DNA of 64,000 bases from Luteimonas gilva (GCF_005239095.1 NZ_SZUA01000002.1:310001-374000), one strand, 5' to 3'; numbered from the stretch's first letter, positions 1 to 10,424 are shown. The notes: generated by a model from the sequence alone, not told the origin. Numbers and translations: made by a program.

Positions 1-1
1 G

Positions 2-538
2 GACCTGAGCTTCATGACCAATAGCGGATTGGACAACGAGGCCAATGCGGCGTTCGCGCGGCAATTGCTGCAACCCAACTACGGCGCGGGCGCGTTTCAC
101 CTGATCTATCGCGCCGACATGCCGCCCTGGTGGCGGTTGTTGCTGGAGCGCGGCTGGCCGGTGTGGGCGCCGCTGCTGGTGGCGCTGTTCGCCTGGCTGT
201 GGTCGCGGATGCAGCGCTTCGGCCCGCTGATGCCGTCGCCGGCGCTGGCGAGGCGTTCGCTGGTCGAGCACGTGCGCGCCGCCGGCGAACATGCGATGCG
301 TTTCGGGCGCGGACCGGTGCTGTACCAGGCCGTGCGCGACGCTTTCGATGCGCGCCTGCGCCGCCGCGATCCGCTGGCCGCTGCATTGAGTGGCCAAGCG
401 CAATGGGAAGCGATCGCCGCGCGCGCGACGATGCCCATCACCCAAGTGCAAGAAGCCCTGCAATCGCCCAAGGCCGGCGACAACGCCGACCTGCGGTTGC
501 GGATAACCCTGTTGATCCGATTGAGAAACCGACTATGA
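2..538 (+). CDS. DUF4350-type membrane protein, C-terminal part (cut by window start)
   Basis: The frame is open to the window edge, so the true start lies upstream and only about 178 residues are present. They contain one clear membrane segment (WAPLLVALFAWLWSRMQRFG) followed by a basic, helical cytoplasmic tail. DUF4350 proteins commonly precede MoxR and DUF58 genes, which is exactly the order here, and the stop overlaps the moxR start as ATGA. This is a conserved membrane-associated operon whose exact role is not established. The family call rests mainly on context plus the TM-then-helical-tail layout. Confidence 0.72.
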   Translation, partial: DLSFMTNSGLDNEANAAFARQLLQPNYGAGAFHLIYRADMPPWWRLLLERGWPVWAPLLVALFAWLWSRMQRFGPLMPSPALARRSLVEHVRAAGEHAMRFGRGPVLYQAVRDAFDARLRRRDPLAAALSGQAQWEAIAARATMPITQVQEALQSPKAGDNADLRLRITLLIRLRNRL

Positions 539-1518
539 GCCAGACTCCGCCCGCCGCCATGACCGGCGAAGCCCTGACCGCGCGCATCGCGGCGATTCGC
601 GACCAAGTGGCCGGCGCCTTCATCGGCCAGGAAACCGTGCTGGACCAAGTGCTGATCGCGCTGCTCGCCGGCGGCCACGTGCTGCTGGAAGGCGTGCCCG
701 GATTGGGCAAAACCCTGCTGGTGCGCGCCTTGGCGAAAACCTTGGGCTGCAGCTTCGCCCGCGTCCAGTTCACGCCCGACCTGATGCCCAGCGACATCAG
801 CGGCCACGCCGTCTACGACTCGCGCACGGAAAGCTTCAGCATCCGCCGCGGCCCGCTGTTCACCCATCTGTTGTTGGCCGACGAAATCAACCGCGCGCCG
901 GCCAAGACCCAATCGGCGCTGCTCGAAGCGATGCAGGAGCAGCAGGTGACCATCGAAGGCAGCAGCTTCCCGCTGCCGCCGCCGTTCATGGCCTTGGCGA
1001 CGCAGAACCCGATCGAACAGGAAGGCACCTATCCGCTGCCCGAAGCGCAACTCGACCGCTTCCTGCTGAAAGTGCTGATCGGCTATCCGGCGCTCGCCGA
1101 CGAGAAGCGAATGGTGGCCGAGATCGGCCGCGGCAGCACCGCGTCCTCCTTCGATTTGGACGGCTTGCGGCAAGTGGCCACGGCCGAGGAGATCGTCGCG
1201 ATGCAGATCGGCACCGCGCAGGTGCTGCTCGACGATGCGGTGATCGATTATGCGGTGCGGATCGTGGCCGCGACGCGCAAATGGCCGGGCATCGCGATGG
1301 GCGCCGGCCCGCGCGGCAGCCTGGCGCTGGCGCGCGCGTCGCGCGCCCAGGCGGTGCTGTCGGGCCGCGATTTCGTCACGCCCGACGACGTGCGCGAAGT
1401 GGCCAAGCCCGCGTTGCGCCACCGCATCGCGCTCGCGCCGGAACTGCAGATCGAAGGCCAGGATCCCGACACGGTGCTGCACGCGCTGCTGGCCAAGGTG
1501 GAAGCGCCGCGCCGATGA
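535..1518 (+). CDS. MoxR-family AAA+ ATPase
   Basis: A 327-residue AAA+ ATPase. The start is ATG 535, overlapping the previous stop, and is placed shortly before the first conserved segment (TARIAAIRDQVAGAFIGQE). A Walker A is seen in LLEGVPGLGKTLL, Walker B in LLLADEINRAPAKTQSALLEAM, and a sensor 1 region in ALATQNPIEQEGTYPLPEAQ. MoxR ATPases act as chaperone-like partners of DUF58 and VWA proteins, and a DUF58 gene follows with an ATGA overlap, so the genes are probably translationally coupled. Length and motifs are typical of the family. Confidence 0.95.
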   Translation: MSQTPPAAMTGEALTARIAAIRDQVAGAFIGQETVLDQVLIALLAGGHVLLEGVPGLGKTLLVRALAKTLGCSFARVQFTPDLMPSDISGHAVYDSRTESFSIRRGPLFTHLLLADEINRAPAKTQSALLEAMQEQQVTIEGSSFPLPPPFMALATQNPIEQEGTYPLPEAQLDRFLLKVLIGYPALADEKRMVAEIGRGSTASSFDLDGLRQVATAEEIVAMQIGTAQVLLDDAVIDYAVRIVAATRKWPGIAMGAGPRGSLALARASRAQAVLSGRDFVTPDDVREVAKPALRHRIALAPELQIEGQDPDTVLHALLAKVEAPRR

Positions 1519-2864
1519 GCGAAGCCGCCGTCCGCGACCGTCCCTTGTCCGCGATCGGCTTCGCGCGCCCGGCGCCGTTGCTGATCGCGTGCCTGGTCGC
1601 GTGCGCGGCGATCGGCGGAGCGGCGGCTTTCGGTTCGATCGGCTTGGAAACCTGGGCGTGGACTTGTGCGGCGCTGGCCGCATTGGCGGTTTTCGACGTC
1701 TTGGCGTTGCGCCGCACGCCGACGCCGGAAGTGCGTCGGCTGCTGCCGGACGCTTTGGCCATCGGCGTCGAACGCGAAGTGCAGCTCGAGTTCGCGCCCG
1801 GCGAGCATCGGCGCACGTTCGACGTGCACGATCTGCATCCCGGCGCGTGGGAATCGGAAGGCTTGCCGCGGCGGATCGTGTTGAATCCGGGCACGGTCGC
1901 CAGCGTCGGTTACAAACTGCGGCCCACCGCGCGCGGCGCTTTCGAATTCGAAGGCGTGCAGATGCGGCTGCGTTCGCCGCTGCGGCTGTGGCGGCAATCG
2001 CGGGTGGCCGGTCCGCCGCACGCGGTGCGCGTGTTCCCGAATTTCGTGCCGCTGACCCGCTTCGCCTTGCTCAGCGCGGACCAGGCTTCGCGCCTGGTCG
2101 GGGCGCATCTGAAACGGCGGCGCGGGCAGGGCACCGATTTCGAACAGCTGCGCGAATACCGCGTCGGCGACAGCCTGCGCCAGATCGACTGGAAAGCCAC
2201 CGCGCGCGCCAAGAAACTGATCTCGCGCGAGTACGAGGACGAGAAGAACCAGCAGATCGTGCTGATGCTCGACACCGGCCGCCGCATGCTGGCGCGCGAC
2301 GGCGCGCTGGGCCATTTCGACCAGGCTTTGGACGCATCGCTCGTGGTCGCCTACCTCGCGCTGCGCCAGGGCGACGGCGTTGCCTTGCACGCCAGCGGCG
2401 GCGACCGGCGCTGGGTGCCTTCGCAGCGCGGCGCGGCGTCCATCGACGTGCTGCTGCGCGCCGCCTACGATCTGCAGCCGCGCGCCGAAGCCACCGATTA
2501 CCTGGCCGCGGCCACCGAGCTGTCGTTGCTGCAGCGCCGCCGCGCGCTGGTGCTGTGGGTGACCAACGTCCGCGACGAGGACAGCGAAGATTTGCTGGCG
2601 GCGGCGCGCATGCTGCAGAAGCGGCATCTGGTCGCCATCGCCAGCCTGCGCGAACAGGCCCTGGACGACATCATGGCGTCCAGCGCGCCGAACCCCGAAG
2701 ACGCCGTGCTCGCCGGCGCCACCGCGCGCTACCTGGCCGAACGCGCGCAAGCGCACGAAGCCTTGCGCCGCCACCACATCACCGTGCTCGACGTCACCAG
2801 CGCGCAATTGCCGGCGGCGCTGGTGCAGCAATACCTCTCCGTGAAGCGCGACGGTTTGCTCTAG
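1515..2864 (+). CDS. DUF58 domain membrane protein
   Basis: 449 residues. Two hydrophobic segments lie in the first 70 residues (around LLIACLVACAAIGGAAAFG and TWTCAALAALAVFDVLAL), followed by a beta-rich region and the DUF58 core: GTDFEQLREYRVGDSLRQID, then WKATARAKKL and a VWA-like MLDTGRRM segment. The start is ATG 1515, overlapping the moxR stop. DUF58 proteins pair with MoxR ATPases and carry a von Willebrand A-like domain that may bind metal. A REP-rich gap follows, so this is probably the last gene of the operon. Confidence 0.92.
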   Translation: MSEAAVRDRPLSAIGFARPAPLLIACLVACAAIGGAAAFGSIGLETWAWTCAALAALAVFDVLALRRTPTPEVRRLLPDALAIGVEREVQLEFAPGEHRRTFDVHDLHPGAWESEGLPRRIVLNPGTVASVGYKLRPTARGAFEFEGVQMRLRSPLRLWRQSRVAGPPHAVRVFPNFVPLTRFALLSADQASRLVGAHLKRRRGQGTDFEQLREYRVGDSLRQIDWKATARAKKLISREYEDEKNQQIVLMLDTGRRMLARDGALGHFDQALDASLVVAYLALRQGDGVALHASGGDRRWVPSQRGAASIDVLLRAAYDLQPRAEATDYLAAATELSLLQRRRALVLWVTNVRDEDSEDLLAAARMLQKRHLVAIASLREQALDDIMASSAPNPEDAVLAGATARYLAERAQAHEALRRHHITVLDVTSAQLPAALVQQYLSVKRDGLL

Positions 2865-2869
2865 CCTTT

Positions 2870-3120
2870 GCTTTGTAGAGCGGGGCTCGCCCCGCTGCCT
2901 TGCTTCGGCTTGTGTAGAGCGGAGCTTGCTCCGCTGCCGTTGCTTTTTTGTAGGAGCGGCTTTAGCCACGAGCTCTTTCCTTCAATCGCGACACCGCGGC
3001 GATTTCCAAGAAAAATCTCGCGACTAAAGCCGCTCCTACGAAAAGCCGCAGCAGCGGAGCAAGCTCCGCTCTACACGAGCAAAAAGAAAAGAGCAGCGGA
3101 GCAAGCTCCGCTCTACAAAG
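2870..3120. repeat. REP cluster between DUF58 and ykgJ-like genes
   Basis: About 250 non-coding bases are filled with palindromes. Two short repeats of the type TAGAGCGGAGCTTGCTCCGCTG lie near 2875-2935 and two more near 3049-3118. Between them is an inverted pair 2950-3039 opening with GTAGGAGCGGCTTTAGCCAC and closing with its near reverse complement. None has a T-run, so they are REP-type elements rather than intrinsic terminators. They separate convergent genes. Confidence 0.8.
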
Positions 3121-3127
3121 CGAAAGC

Positions 3128-3382
3128 TCAGGGTGCCGTGGCGCGCTCCAATGCGATCAGCAGCGCCAGCGCCTCCTCGCGCGATCCGCCGCACATCGAC
3201 GCCATCGGCCGCAACGAGGCGCAGAACGCCGGCCGTTCCGGTTTGCCGAATAAGCGGCAACGCAATTCGTCGTCCAACTGCACGCAAGGGATGCCCGCCG
3301 GCTTGCCGTGCGGCATGCCCGGTATCGGCGAAGCGATCGAAGGCGCGATGCAGCACGCGCCGCAACCGGCGCGGCAGTCCAC
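3128..3382 (-). CDS. YkgJ family cysteine cluster protein
   Basis: An 84-residue protein with a Cys-rich start ([11 protein letters not shown]) and two more conserved-looking Cys further on, the pattern of the YkgJ putative zinc- or iron-chelating family. The start is GTG at 3382, four bases after the aroE stop, so it is probably the second gene of an aroE transcript. Function is unknown in the family beyond predicted metal binding. Confidence 0.85.
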   Translation of the reverse strand: MDCRAGCGACCIAPSIASPIPGMPHGKPAGIPCVQLDDELRCRLFGKPERPAFCASLRPMASMCGGSREEALALLIALERATAP

Positions 3383-3386
3383 GGCT

Positions 3387-4232
3387 TCAGTCCGCGGTGA
3401 CCAGCGCGGCGCGGTGCTCGATCAGCTGCTCGTAGACGGGATCGGTATCCGGCCGCTTGCCGTGCCACAGCGCGAAGCTTTCCGCCGCCTGTTCGACCAG
3501 CATGCCGAGCCCGTCGATCGCATCGTGCGCGCCGGCCGCGCGCGCCCAGGCCAGGAACGGAATCGCGACTTCGCCGTAGCTCAAGTCGACCGCAGCCGTA
3601 CGTTTGCCCACCAGCGACATCGGCAGCGCCGGCAAGCCGCCGTCGCGCGCGGCGGACGTGGCGTTGACGATCAGGTCGAATTCGCCCAGCGCGCGCAGGT
3701 CGTCCAGATAGCGCGGATGCACGCGTCCGGGCTGCGCCAACGCATCGGCCAACGCGTCGGCGCGGTCGGCACTGCGGTTGGCGATGAACAAATCGCCGAT
3801 GCCCGCGTCCAGCAAGGCCGGCGCCACGCCGCGCGCCGCGCCGCCGGCGCCGATCAGCAACGTGCGCCGCGCGCGCAAGTCCAGCGCGTGCCGGCCGGTG
3901 AGGTCGCGCACCAGGCCGACGCCGTCGGTGTTGTCGCCGTGCCAGCCGGTCGCGCCGCGCGCCAGCGTGTTCGCCGCGCCGGCGCGGCGCGCGCGGTCGC
4001 TCAAGGTTTCGCACGCCGCCGCCGCGCGCTGCTTGTGCGGCAGGGTGATGTTGGCGCCGACGCCGCCGGACGCCGCGAACGCGGCCAGGGCGTTGTCGAA
4101 CTCGTCCGCGTCCGCGTCGATCGCCGAATAGTCCAGCGCGATCGACAGCTGGCGCCCGAATTCGGCATGGATCCGCGGCGACAGCGAATGCGCGACGGGA
4201 TGGCCCAGGACGGCGTAACGGAGTATCGGCAT
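3387..4232 (-). CDS. aroE: Shikimate dehydrogenase (NADP+)
   Basis: A 281-residue AroE, which reduces 3-dehydroshikimate to shikimate in the route to chorismate. The substrate-binding start [17 protein letters not shown], the catalytic Lys in [11 protein letters not shown], the NADP loop [11 protein letters not shown] and the NRSADRAD basic patch are all visible. ATG 4232 was chosen because [12 protein letters not shown] is the usual N terminus; an in-frame extension to 4268 adds only 12 unconserved residues. It feeds chorismate supply, which the pigment chorismatase at 35.3 kb would also draw on. Confidence 0.96.
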   Translation of the reverse strand: MPILRYAVLGHPVAHSLSPRIHAEFGRQLSIALDYSAIDADADEFDNALAAFAASGGVGANITLPHKQRAAAACETLSDRARRAGAANTLARGATGWHGDNTDGVGLVRDLTGRHALDLRARRTLLIGAGGAARGVAPALLDAGIGDLFIANRSADRADALADALAQPGRVHPRYLDDLRALGEFDLIVNATSAARDGGLPALPMSLVGKRTAAVDLSYGEVAIPFLAWARAAGAHDAIDGLGMLVEQAAESFALWHGKRPDTDPVYEQLIEHRAALVTAD

Positions 4233-4291
4233 GATCGGTCTCGCTCTACTAGACTGGGGAACGCGCAATGGACAACGAAGAGGCCGCTCCG

Positions 4292-5173
4292 ATGAAACGA
4301 TACGCCGCCGTCCTGGCTTGCAGTCTACTCTGCGGCGCCGCCGCGGCCGGTTTCGCCGAATTCGGGATCGAAGGCATGGGCGTAGTGTCCACGGCCGAAA
4401 GTGAAGTCCGCGCCAGCGTCACTCCGGACGGGCAGCGGATCGTCTGGGGCAGCACCAGCCGCAAAGGCGGCCCGGGCGGCTGGGATTTGTGGCAGGCCCG
4501 CCTGCGCGACGGCCGCTGGGCCGACGCCGCGCCGCTGTCGGTCAATTCCGGCGCGAACGATTTCGATCCGATCTTCAGCGCCGACGGGCATTGGCTCTAT
4601 TTCTTCTCCAACCGCGACGGGGGCCAAGGCGGCGACGATCTGTACCGCGCCCCGGTCGCCGCCGACGGCGCGCTCGGCCCGGTCGAAAACCTGGGCGCCG
4701 GCGTGAACGGCAAAGGCAACGAATGGGCGGCCACGCCGTCGGCCGACGGCAAGCGTTTGCTGTTCGCCAGCGACAGCTTCGGCGGCGCCGGCCGCCACGA
4801 TTTGTTCGTCGCGCGCTGGAACGGCAAAGCCTTCGTCGATCCGAAACCGGTGCCCGGCATCAACACCGCGGCCGACGAATTCGACGCCGCGTGGATCGGC
4901 GACGGCAAGGCGATCGTGTACGCGCAATCGACGGATGTGGAGAACGCGCCGATCCGATTGTTGCTGGCGCATTGCGACGGCAAGACCTATGCCGACTCCG
5001 CGCCGTGGAACGTGTCGTTCAACACCGCCGACGGCACCACGCTCGGGCCGGTGGTGGATGTCAGCAAACCCGGCGAAATCCTGGTTAGCGGCAGCGCCAA
5101 AGCGCCTAAGGCGGGGCGGATGGATATTTATCGGGTGCGGGCGCCGGCGGCGGCGGGAAAATCCGGTTGTTGA
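4292..5173 (+). CDS. Secreted PD40/TolB-like beta-propeller protein
   Basis: 293 residues. The chosen start ([15 protein letters not shown]) begins a Sec signal peptide ending near AAAAGFA; an in-frame ATG at 4268 would put eight charged residues before it. Repeated blades of the PD40 type are seen, for example [40 protein letters not shown] and [19 protein letters not shown]. Such proteins are periplasmic or outer-membrane associated, and no enzyme motif was seen. It starts divergently from aroE with about 60 bases between them. Confidence 0.8.
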   Translation: MKRYAAVLACSLLCGAAAAGFAEFGIEGMGVVSTAESEVRASVTPDGQRIVWGSTSRKGGPGGWDLWQARLRDGRWADAAPLSVNSGANDFDPIFSADGHWLYFFSNRDGGQGGDDLYRAPVAADGALGPVENLGAGVNGKGNEWAATPSADGKRLLFASDSFGGAGRHDLFVARWNGKAFVDPKPVPGINTAADEFDAAWIGDGKAIVYAQSTDVENAPIRLLLAHCDGKTYADSAPWNVSFNTADGTTLGPVVDVSKPGEILVSGSAKAPKAGRMDIYRVRAPAAAGKSGC

Positions 5174-5193
5174 TGAAGCTAAGTGGCTGTACT

Positions 5194-5366
5194 GAAACCT
5201 ATAAGTAGTAGGTTTCCGGAAATGAGACGGCCATCTCGTATCCTATGGCCCTGGGGAAACGGCCCTTTCGTCTGAGAGGAGCCGCCGCGGTATTGCGGTG
5301 GCTCCGGTCCTCGACGACTGGCCGGATAGGGCAATACCGCCGCGGCGGTCACAGGGGTATGAAGAG
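5194..5366 (+). promoter_or_regulatory. Structured leader upstream of full-length RHS gene 1
   Basis: A 170-base untranslated region that aligns with the one before the other full RHS gene (15657-15860). It has a GTTTC / GAGAC hairpin with a 7-base loop (5212-5228), a shared TATCCTAT...TGGGGAA block (5239-5257), a CCTTTC/GAGAGG hairpin (5264-5279), a 10-bp stem GCGGTATTGC (5287-5296) with GCAATACCGC (5331-5340) enclosing 34 bases, then ACAGGGG (5351-5357) as likely ribosome-binding site before ATG 5367. A competing 11-bp hairpin (5278-5288 with 5295-5305) would exclude the long stem. It matches no riboswitch class known to me. Confidence 0.6.
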
Positions 5367-8300
5367 ATGTTCGCAAGAAACAAGTCTTGGCCGACCGTGC
5401 CGGCTTTAGTGGCCGGCTTGCCTTTACGCGCGATGAGCGTTTGCGCTGCACTGCTTGCGCTCATGTCGCCGAACGCCGTTGCGTCGACGATTAGCCCGAC
5501 TTACGCCGAGGAATACAGCAATATCGTCAACCGGGCGCATACCGAAGCGCTAGGCACCGACCTGTTCGGGGAGCGGATCAATCTATCGAACGGGTCTACG
5601 GAATTCTCGGTCACAGATATTGCGGTCAAGACGAATGGCCAGATTCCGCTGAGCTTCGGACGAAAGCTTGTAGTCAACAATCAAGCCAATTACGGGGGGG
5701 TCAACAATCCCACATCGGAAATATTGGGCCGGTTCTGGCAAATCGACGTTCCGTATATGCGCGGAATCTTCCCGCAGCAGTTGGGATGGGTCGGATCGAA
5801 CTATTCGACGCAACGATGCAGTTTCGGACCGCCGCCCAGCCCGGTGTACGGCATCGGCCCTTACGGCAATGTTCCCTACGAAAACAATGTCTATTGGACG
5901 GGAACGACCATCAATGTTCCGGGGCACGGCGAAGAGGAACTCGATGTCCTGCCTGCTAACCGCCCACGGCCGACCGATGGCCTCACGTATTCCGGCGGCA
6001 CTAAGTCCGAATGGCGCGTCGCTTGTCTGCCGACGATAAAAAACGGGCCAGGCGAGGGCTTCATCGCCGTTTTGCCTGATGGCACGAAATATTACTTTGA
6101 TTGGATAGCCAGCCGAAGTACAGCGGGACTTGTCGACACCTATTGCAATTCCGGTCAAGGCAGCACGACTTGCTACACCGGCGTCTCCCTATACCGGGAC
6201 GAAGTTTTCTTATACGCCACCAAGGCAGTGGACAGGTTCGGAAATTCCATAACGTACACCTATGACCCGAATAATCCACACCGCCTACTCAGCATCGCAT
6301 CGTCCGATGGCGCATCTATCCAAATCGGCTACAACAGCATCGGCAAGATCTCTACGGTTTCGACTGCAGGCCGGACCTGGGACTATGCCTATTGGGGCGA
6401 TGCCAATACCGGAATATTGGCGAGCGTCAGCCAGCCCGATGGCGCTAATTGGTCTTACCTATACGACGGTCTTTATGACCTGACGCATATTGATGCGCGT
6501 TACCTTTGGGAAAACTGCGAAGTCCATGTTGGGACCAAGACTTCGTCGGTTGCGCCCGGCCCCAAAGAAACCGCCTCTATCGTGATGACTCACCCTTCTG
6601 GTGCGAAAGGCGAATTCCTATTTAGGAAAATCATCCATGGCAGTAATCGCACTCCGGGCAATTGCACCCTGCTGCCTCCCACCGAGAGCCCGGACACTTC
6701 TAATAATTTTCCGGCAGTCGGCCCCGTCCCCAGTGTGTATCAACTCGGATCGATTTATTCCAAGAAGATAAGCGGTCCGGGCCTAGCGCCCATGAGCTGG
6801 GCTTACAGTTACGCGCCCACGTGGAGCTTCGACAGCGAGTGCAATCCCGCTTGCGGCTCCACTTCGCAGACGTTCGTAACGGAACCCAATGGCGTCAAGA
6901 CTACCTACACCTACGGCAACGACTACGTAAACAATTTTGGCCAGTTGTTGTCGACTAAAGTCGAAAAATCAGGATCTACATACAGAAGCGACAGCTATAG
7001 CTATGTCGCCTCGGCGCAAGGGCAGGCATTTCCCGATGCGGTTGTGGGCAGCTACAACTGGCGCGCAAATAGTTTCTTGCTGAAATTCAGGCCGCTATGG
7101 CGACGCCAGACTGTCCAGCAAGGCGCCACTTTTACGTGGGAGGTGAATCAGAGCAATGGGGTTTATAGCTTTGATCAGTACGCCAATCCCTTGGCTGTGA
7201 CGCGATCGAGTTCGTTGGGTTATTCCCGGGCGGACGTGACGGCATACCAACACAACACAGCGTTATGGGTCATTGGCCAGGCGGCTTCGTCTACCAATAG
7301 CAATACCGGGTTAGTCGAGTCGCAAGTCGACTACGATGTGAACGCTTTACCCTGGAAGCTATCCGCTTTCGGCAAGCTGCAACAAACACTGGCTTACAAC
7401 GCAAACGGTACCCTCGCCACGGTTACCGATGGGAACAATCACACCACCGGTTTCGCTAACTGGAAGCGTGGCATACCACAGACGATCACCTTTGCCGACG
7501 CGACCAGCAAGTCCGCGCAAGTCAACGACCTGGGCCAAATAGACTGGGTGACGGACGAGAACGGCTTTCAGACGAATTACGGCTACGACGCCATGGGCCG
7601 GCTGAACCTGATCGACTATCCCGACAACGACGATGTCGCCTGGAACAACACCACCGTCTCCTTCGCACCTTCATCCGAAGCGAAATACGGCCTGCCCGCC
7701 GGCCATTGGCGCCGCGTGGAATCCACCGGCAATGCGCGCAAGATCACCTTCTACGACGCGCTGTGGCGTCCGGTGGTGCAGGAAACCTACGACACCAACG
7801 ATTTGGGCAATACGCTCAGCCAAACCGTCACGCGCTACGACGCGAACGGCCAGGTGGTTTATGCCTCCTATCCGCAGCGCAACATGCTGCCGGCGGTCTA
7901 CGGCACCTGGGCCGATCCCGCGCAAACGCCGAATGCACTAGGCACCTGGACTACCTACGACGCCTTGGGCCGGCCGACCCAGGTGCAGCAGAACTCCGAG
8001 CTGGGCCTGCTGAACACCACCTACGAATATCTGACCGGTTTCCAGACCCGCGTCACCAATCCGCGCGGTTACCAGACCACCACGCAATACAAAGCCTACG
8101 ACCAGCCCAGCACCGATTGGCTCACGTACGCCGCGCAGCCGGAAGGCGTCTTCGTCACCATCGACCGCGACGTGTTCGGTAAGCCGACCACCGTGTCGGT
8201 ACGCAACGCCGACAGCACGGTCTCGGCCGGCCGCTATTACGCTTACGACCAATACCAACGCCTGTGCAAGCAGACCGAGGTGGAAACCAGCACCACCGCT

Positions 8301-10412
8301 TTCGGTTACGACGATGCCGGCAATCTGACCTGGTCGGCCACCGGGCTGCCGTGGTCGCCGCTGGCGCCGTGCGGCTACACCCGCGAGCACGCCTTCGTGG
8401 TGCCGCGCCGCGTGGACCGCACCTACGATGCGCGCAACCGCTTGGCCACGCTCGCCTTCCCGGATGGCCAAGGCGACCAGATCTGGACCTACACGCCCGA
8501 CGGACTGCCGTCGCAAGTCATTGCCTACAACGATCCCAACCACACCGGTTCGGTGGTCAGCGCGTATCAGTACAACAAGCGGCGTCTGCTCAACGGCCAG
8601 GGCGAGACGATCAGCCAGCCCAATTGGTACAGCTGGGGCATCGGCTACGGTTACGACGCCAACGGCAGCTTGGCCAGCCATGCGTATCCGTCCGGCTACA
8701 CGGTGGCCTATCAGCCCAATGCATTGGGCCAGCCGACCAAGGCGGGCACCTTCGCCACCAACGTCAGCTATTACCCGAACGGGGCGATCCAGCAATTCAC
8801 CTACGGCAACGGCCTCACGCACACGCTGACGCAGAACGCACGCCAGCTGCCGCTGGTGAGCACCGACACGGGCGGTGCGCTCAGCCACCAATACGGCTTT
8901 GATGCCAACGGCAACGTCGCCCAGATCCTGGACCTGGCCCGCGGCTCGGCCTACCACCGCGCCATGACCTACGACGGCCGCGACCGCCTCACCGGCGCCG
9001 GTTCGTGCAGCTTCAACGCGGTCACCTGCTGGTTCCACTACAGCTACGACGTGCTGGACAACCTGACCCGGGTGCAAGGCGCCGACGGCAGCGATCGTTA
9101 CTACTGCTACGACACGCGCTGGCAGCTGACCAATATCAAGACCGGCGGTTGCAATGGCACCAGCGTGGTGGGCCTGGGCTACGACGAGCGGGGCAACCTG
9201 GCCAACAAGAACGGGGTGCAGTACCTGTTCGACGTGGGCAACCGGCTGCGGCTGGTGGACGGGGTGGAGTACTACCGCTACGACGGCCTGGGCCGGCGGG
9301 CGTACGCGGCCAGCCCGACGCTGGGGGCGATCTTCTCGCAGTACAGCCGCGACGGTCAGTTGATGTACCAGCACAACGGCCGCACGCAGAAGTCCAGCGA
9401 GTACGTGTACTTAAACGGCAGCCTGGTGGCCATCCGGGAGACGCCGTTCTCCGGCGGCAGCTCTACTCTGAAATACCAGCACACCGATGCCTTAGGCACG
9501 CCGGTGGCGGTGAGCGACAGCGCCGGCGCCATCATCGAACGCAGCGAATACACGCCCTACGGCAAGCTGTTCAACCGGCCGTTGACCGACGGGCCGGGGT
9601 ACACCGGGCATGTGCAGGATGCGGCGACCGGCCTGACGTATATGCAGCAGCGGTACTACGACCCCACCATCGGGCGGTTCCTATCGATGGATCCGGAAAC
9701 GGCTAATGCCAATACCGGCGGGAACTTCAATCGGTATTGGTATGCCAATAACAATCCGTATCGGTTCATTGATCCGGATGGCAGAGCTGCATGCGCAGAT
9801 GAACACGGGGGGTGCCCAAACAGGCCGAGCATTACGTTTCAGTCACTTATTTTGCCGACGACGGTAGAACTCGGATCGCGTGGCGTGCCTGGAACGTTGG
9901 CTAGCAACAGTGTGGGTGCTTTCAAACAAGCCGCCAATCAACTTCTCTTTGTTGGCGCGCTCGCTTCCCACAACGCAATAGCAATACTAAACACACCACA
10001 GATTCCAATTGCAAATAACGAGCTGGCTGGTGCCTCGACCGTCGAGATTGCCTCATTGGCATTTGGAGGCGGGTTGATTCGTAGCGGATCATCAGGCTCA
10101 GTTAATTTGTTTAGAGCGGTCGGACCAGCTGAGCTTGCTGATATTCAGGCAACAGGATTGTTTCGAAACTTGGGGGCCGCAGAAGGCAAATACTTTACAA
10201 CCTCTGCAAAAAGCGCAGCTTCGTACGCTCAACAAGCAGTAAGAGGTTTTGGTGATTCCCCTTACACTATTATTCAAACTACCACGCCTCGTGGGGTGTT
10301 GAACGGATTAAATCCTGCAAGTGTGGATAGAGGGATTCCTGCGTGGGTTATTCCAAATAACAGGCTCCAAACGTTGAAACCTGTAGTGCTGGATTACGCA
10401 CCGCTTCCGTGA
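5367..10412 (+). CDS. RHS/YD-repeat polymorphic toxin 1, full length, signal peptide, possible ART-like tip
   Basis: 1681 residues. ATG 5367 gives a Sec signal peptide (LALMSPNAVAST end); an in-frame extension to 5298 runs through the leader and was rejected. A non-PAAR N-terminal region is followed by YD repeats (YDANGNVAQI, YDDAGNLTWSATG type) and the RHS core end with YMQQRYYDPTIGRFLSMDP and YRFIDPDGR (about 9771-9786). The last ~205 residues form a unique, AT-richer tip containing FRAVGPAELADIQATG and EGKYFTTSAKSAASYA, which resembles ADP-ribosyltransferase-like toxin domains of other RHS tips; this is weak. The likely immunity gene starts 12 bases later. No VgrG, PAAR or T6SS gene is nearby. 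Confidence 0.9.
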   Translation: MFARNKSWPTVPALVAGLPLRAMSVCAALLALMSPNAVASTISPTYAEEYSNIVNRAHTEALGTDLFGERINLSNGSTEFSVTDIAVKTNGQIPLSFGRKLVVNNQANYGGVNNPTSEILGRFWQIDVPYMRGIFPQQLGWVGSNYSTQRCSFGPPPSPVYGIGPYGNVPYENNVYWTGTTINVPGHGEEELDVLPANRPRPTDGLTYSGGTKSEWRVACLPTIKNGPGEGFIAVLPDGTKYYFDWIASRSTAGLVDTYCNSGQGSTTCYTGVSLYRDEVFLYATKAVDRFGNSITYTYDPNNPHRLLSIASSDGASIQIGYNSIGKISTVSTAGRTWDYAYWGDANTGILASVSQPDGANWSYLYDGLYDLTHIDARYLWENCEVHVGTKTSSVAPGPKETASIVMTHPSGAKGEFLFRKIIHGSNRTPGNCTLLPPTESPDTSNNFPAVGPVPSVYQLGSIYSKKISGPGLAPMSWAYSYAPTWSFDSECNPACGSTSQTFVTEPNGVKTTYTYGNDYVNNFGQLLSTKVEKSGSTYRSDSYSYVASAQGQAFPDAVVGSYNWRANSFLLKFRPLWRRQTVQQGATFTWEVNQSNGVYSFDQYANPLAVTRSSSLGYSRADVTAYQHNTALWVIGQAASSTNSNTGLVESQVDYDVNALPWKLSAFGKLQQTLAYNANGTLATVTDGNNHTTGFANWKRGIPQTITFADATSKSAQVNDLGQIDWVTDENGFQTNYGYDAMGRLNLIDYPDNDDVAWNNTTVSFAPSSEAKYGLPAGHWRRVESTGNARKITFYDALWRPVVQETYDTNDLGNTLSQTVTRYDANGQVVYASYPQRNMLPAVYGTWADPAQTPNALGTWTTYDALGRPTQVQQNSELGLLNTTYEYLTGFQTRVTNPRGYQTTTQYKAYDQPSTDWLTYAAQPEGVFVTIDRDVFGKPTTVSVRNADSTVSAGRYYAYDQYQRLCKQTEVETSTTAFGYDDAGNLTWSATGLPWSPLAPCGYTREHAFVVPRRVDRTYDARNRLATLAFPDGQGDQIWTYTPDGLPSQVIAYNDPNHTGSVVSAYQYNKRRLLNGQGETISQPNWYSWGIGYGYDANGSLASHAYPSGYTVAYQPNALGQPTKAGTFATNVSYYPNGAIQQFTYGNGLTHTLTQNARQLPLVSTDTGGALSHQYGFDANGNVAQILDLARGSAYHRAMTYDGRDRLTGAGSCSFNAVTCWFHYSYDVLDNLTRVQGADGSDRYYCYDTRWQLTNIKTGGCNGTSVVGLGYDERGNLANKNGVQYLFDVGNRLRLVDGVEYYRYDGLGRRAYAASPTLGAIFSQYSRDGQLMYQHNGRTQKSSEYVYLNGSLVAIRETPFSGGSSTLKYQHTDALGTPVAVSDSAGAIIERSEYTPYGKLFNRPLTDGPGYTGHVQDAATGLTYMQQRYYDPTIGRFLSMDPETANANTGGNFNRYWYANNNPYRFIDPDGRAACADEHGGCPNRPSITFQSLILPTTVELGSRGVPGTLASNSVGAFKQAANQLLFVGALASHNAIAILNTPQIPIANNELAGASTVEIASLAFGGGLIRSGSSGSVNLFRAVGPAELADIQATGLFRNLGAAEGKYFTTSAKSAASYAQQAVRGFGDSPYTIIQTTTPRGVLNGLNPASVDRGIPAWVIPNNRLQTLKPVVLDYAPLP

Positions 10413-10424
10413 GGAACTCATTTT

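Noticed and set aside
2868-4295. A 475-residue plus-strand frame antisense to aroE
   Set aside because: Begins in REPs and is a shadow of aroE; no domain.
5298-5366. N-terminal extension of RHS 1 starting at 5298
   Set aside because: It reads through the leader stem, lacks a ribosome site, and puts 23 residues before a good signal peptide.
5194-5366. Known riboswitch (c-di-GMP GEMM, glutamine, SAM or others) in the RHS leader
   Set aside because: I could not match any conserved core of these classes. Left as an unassigned leader.
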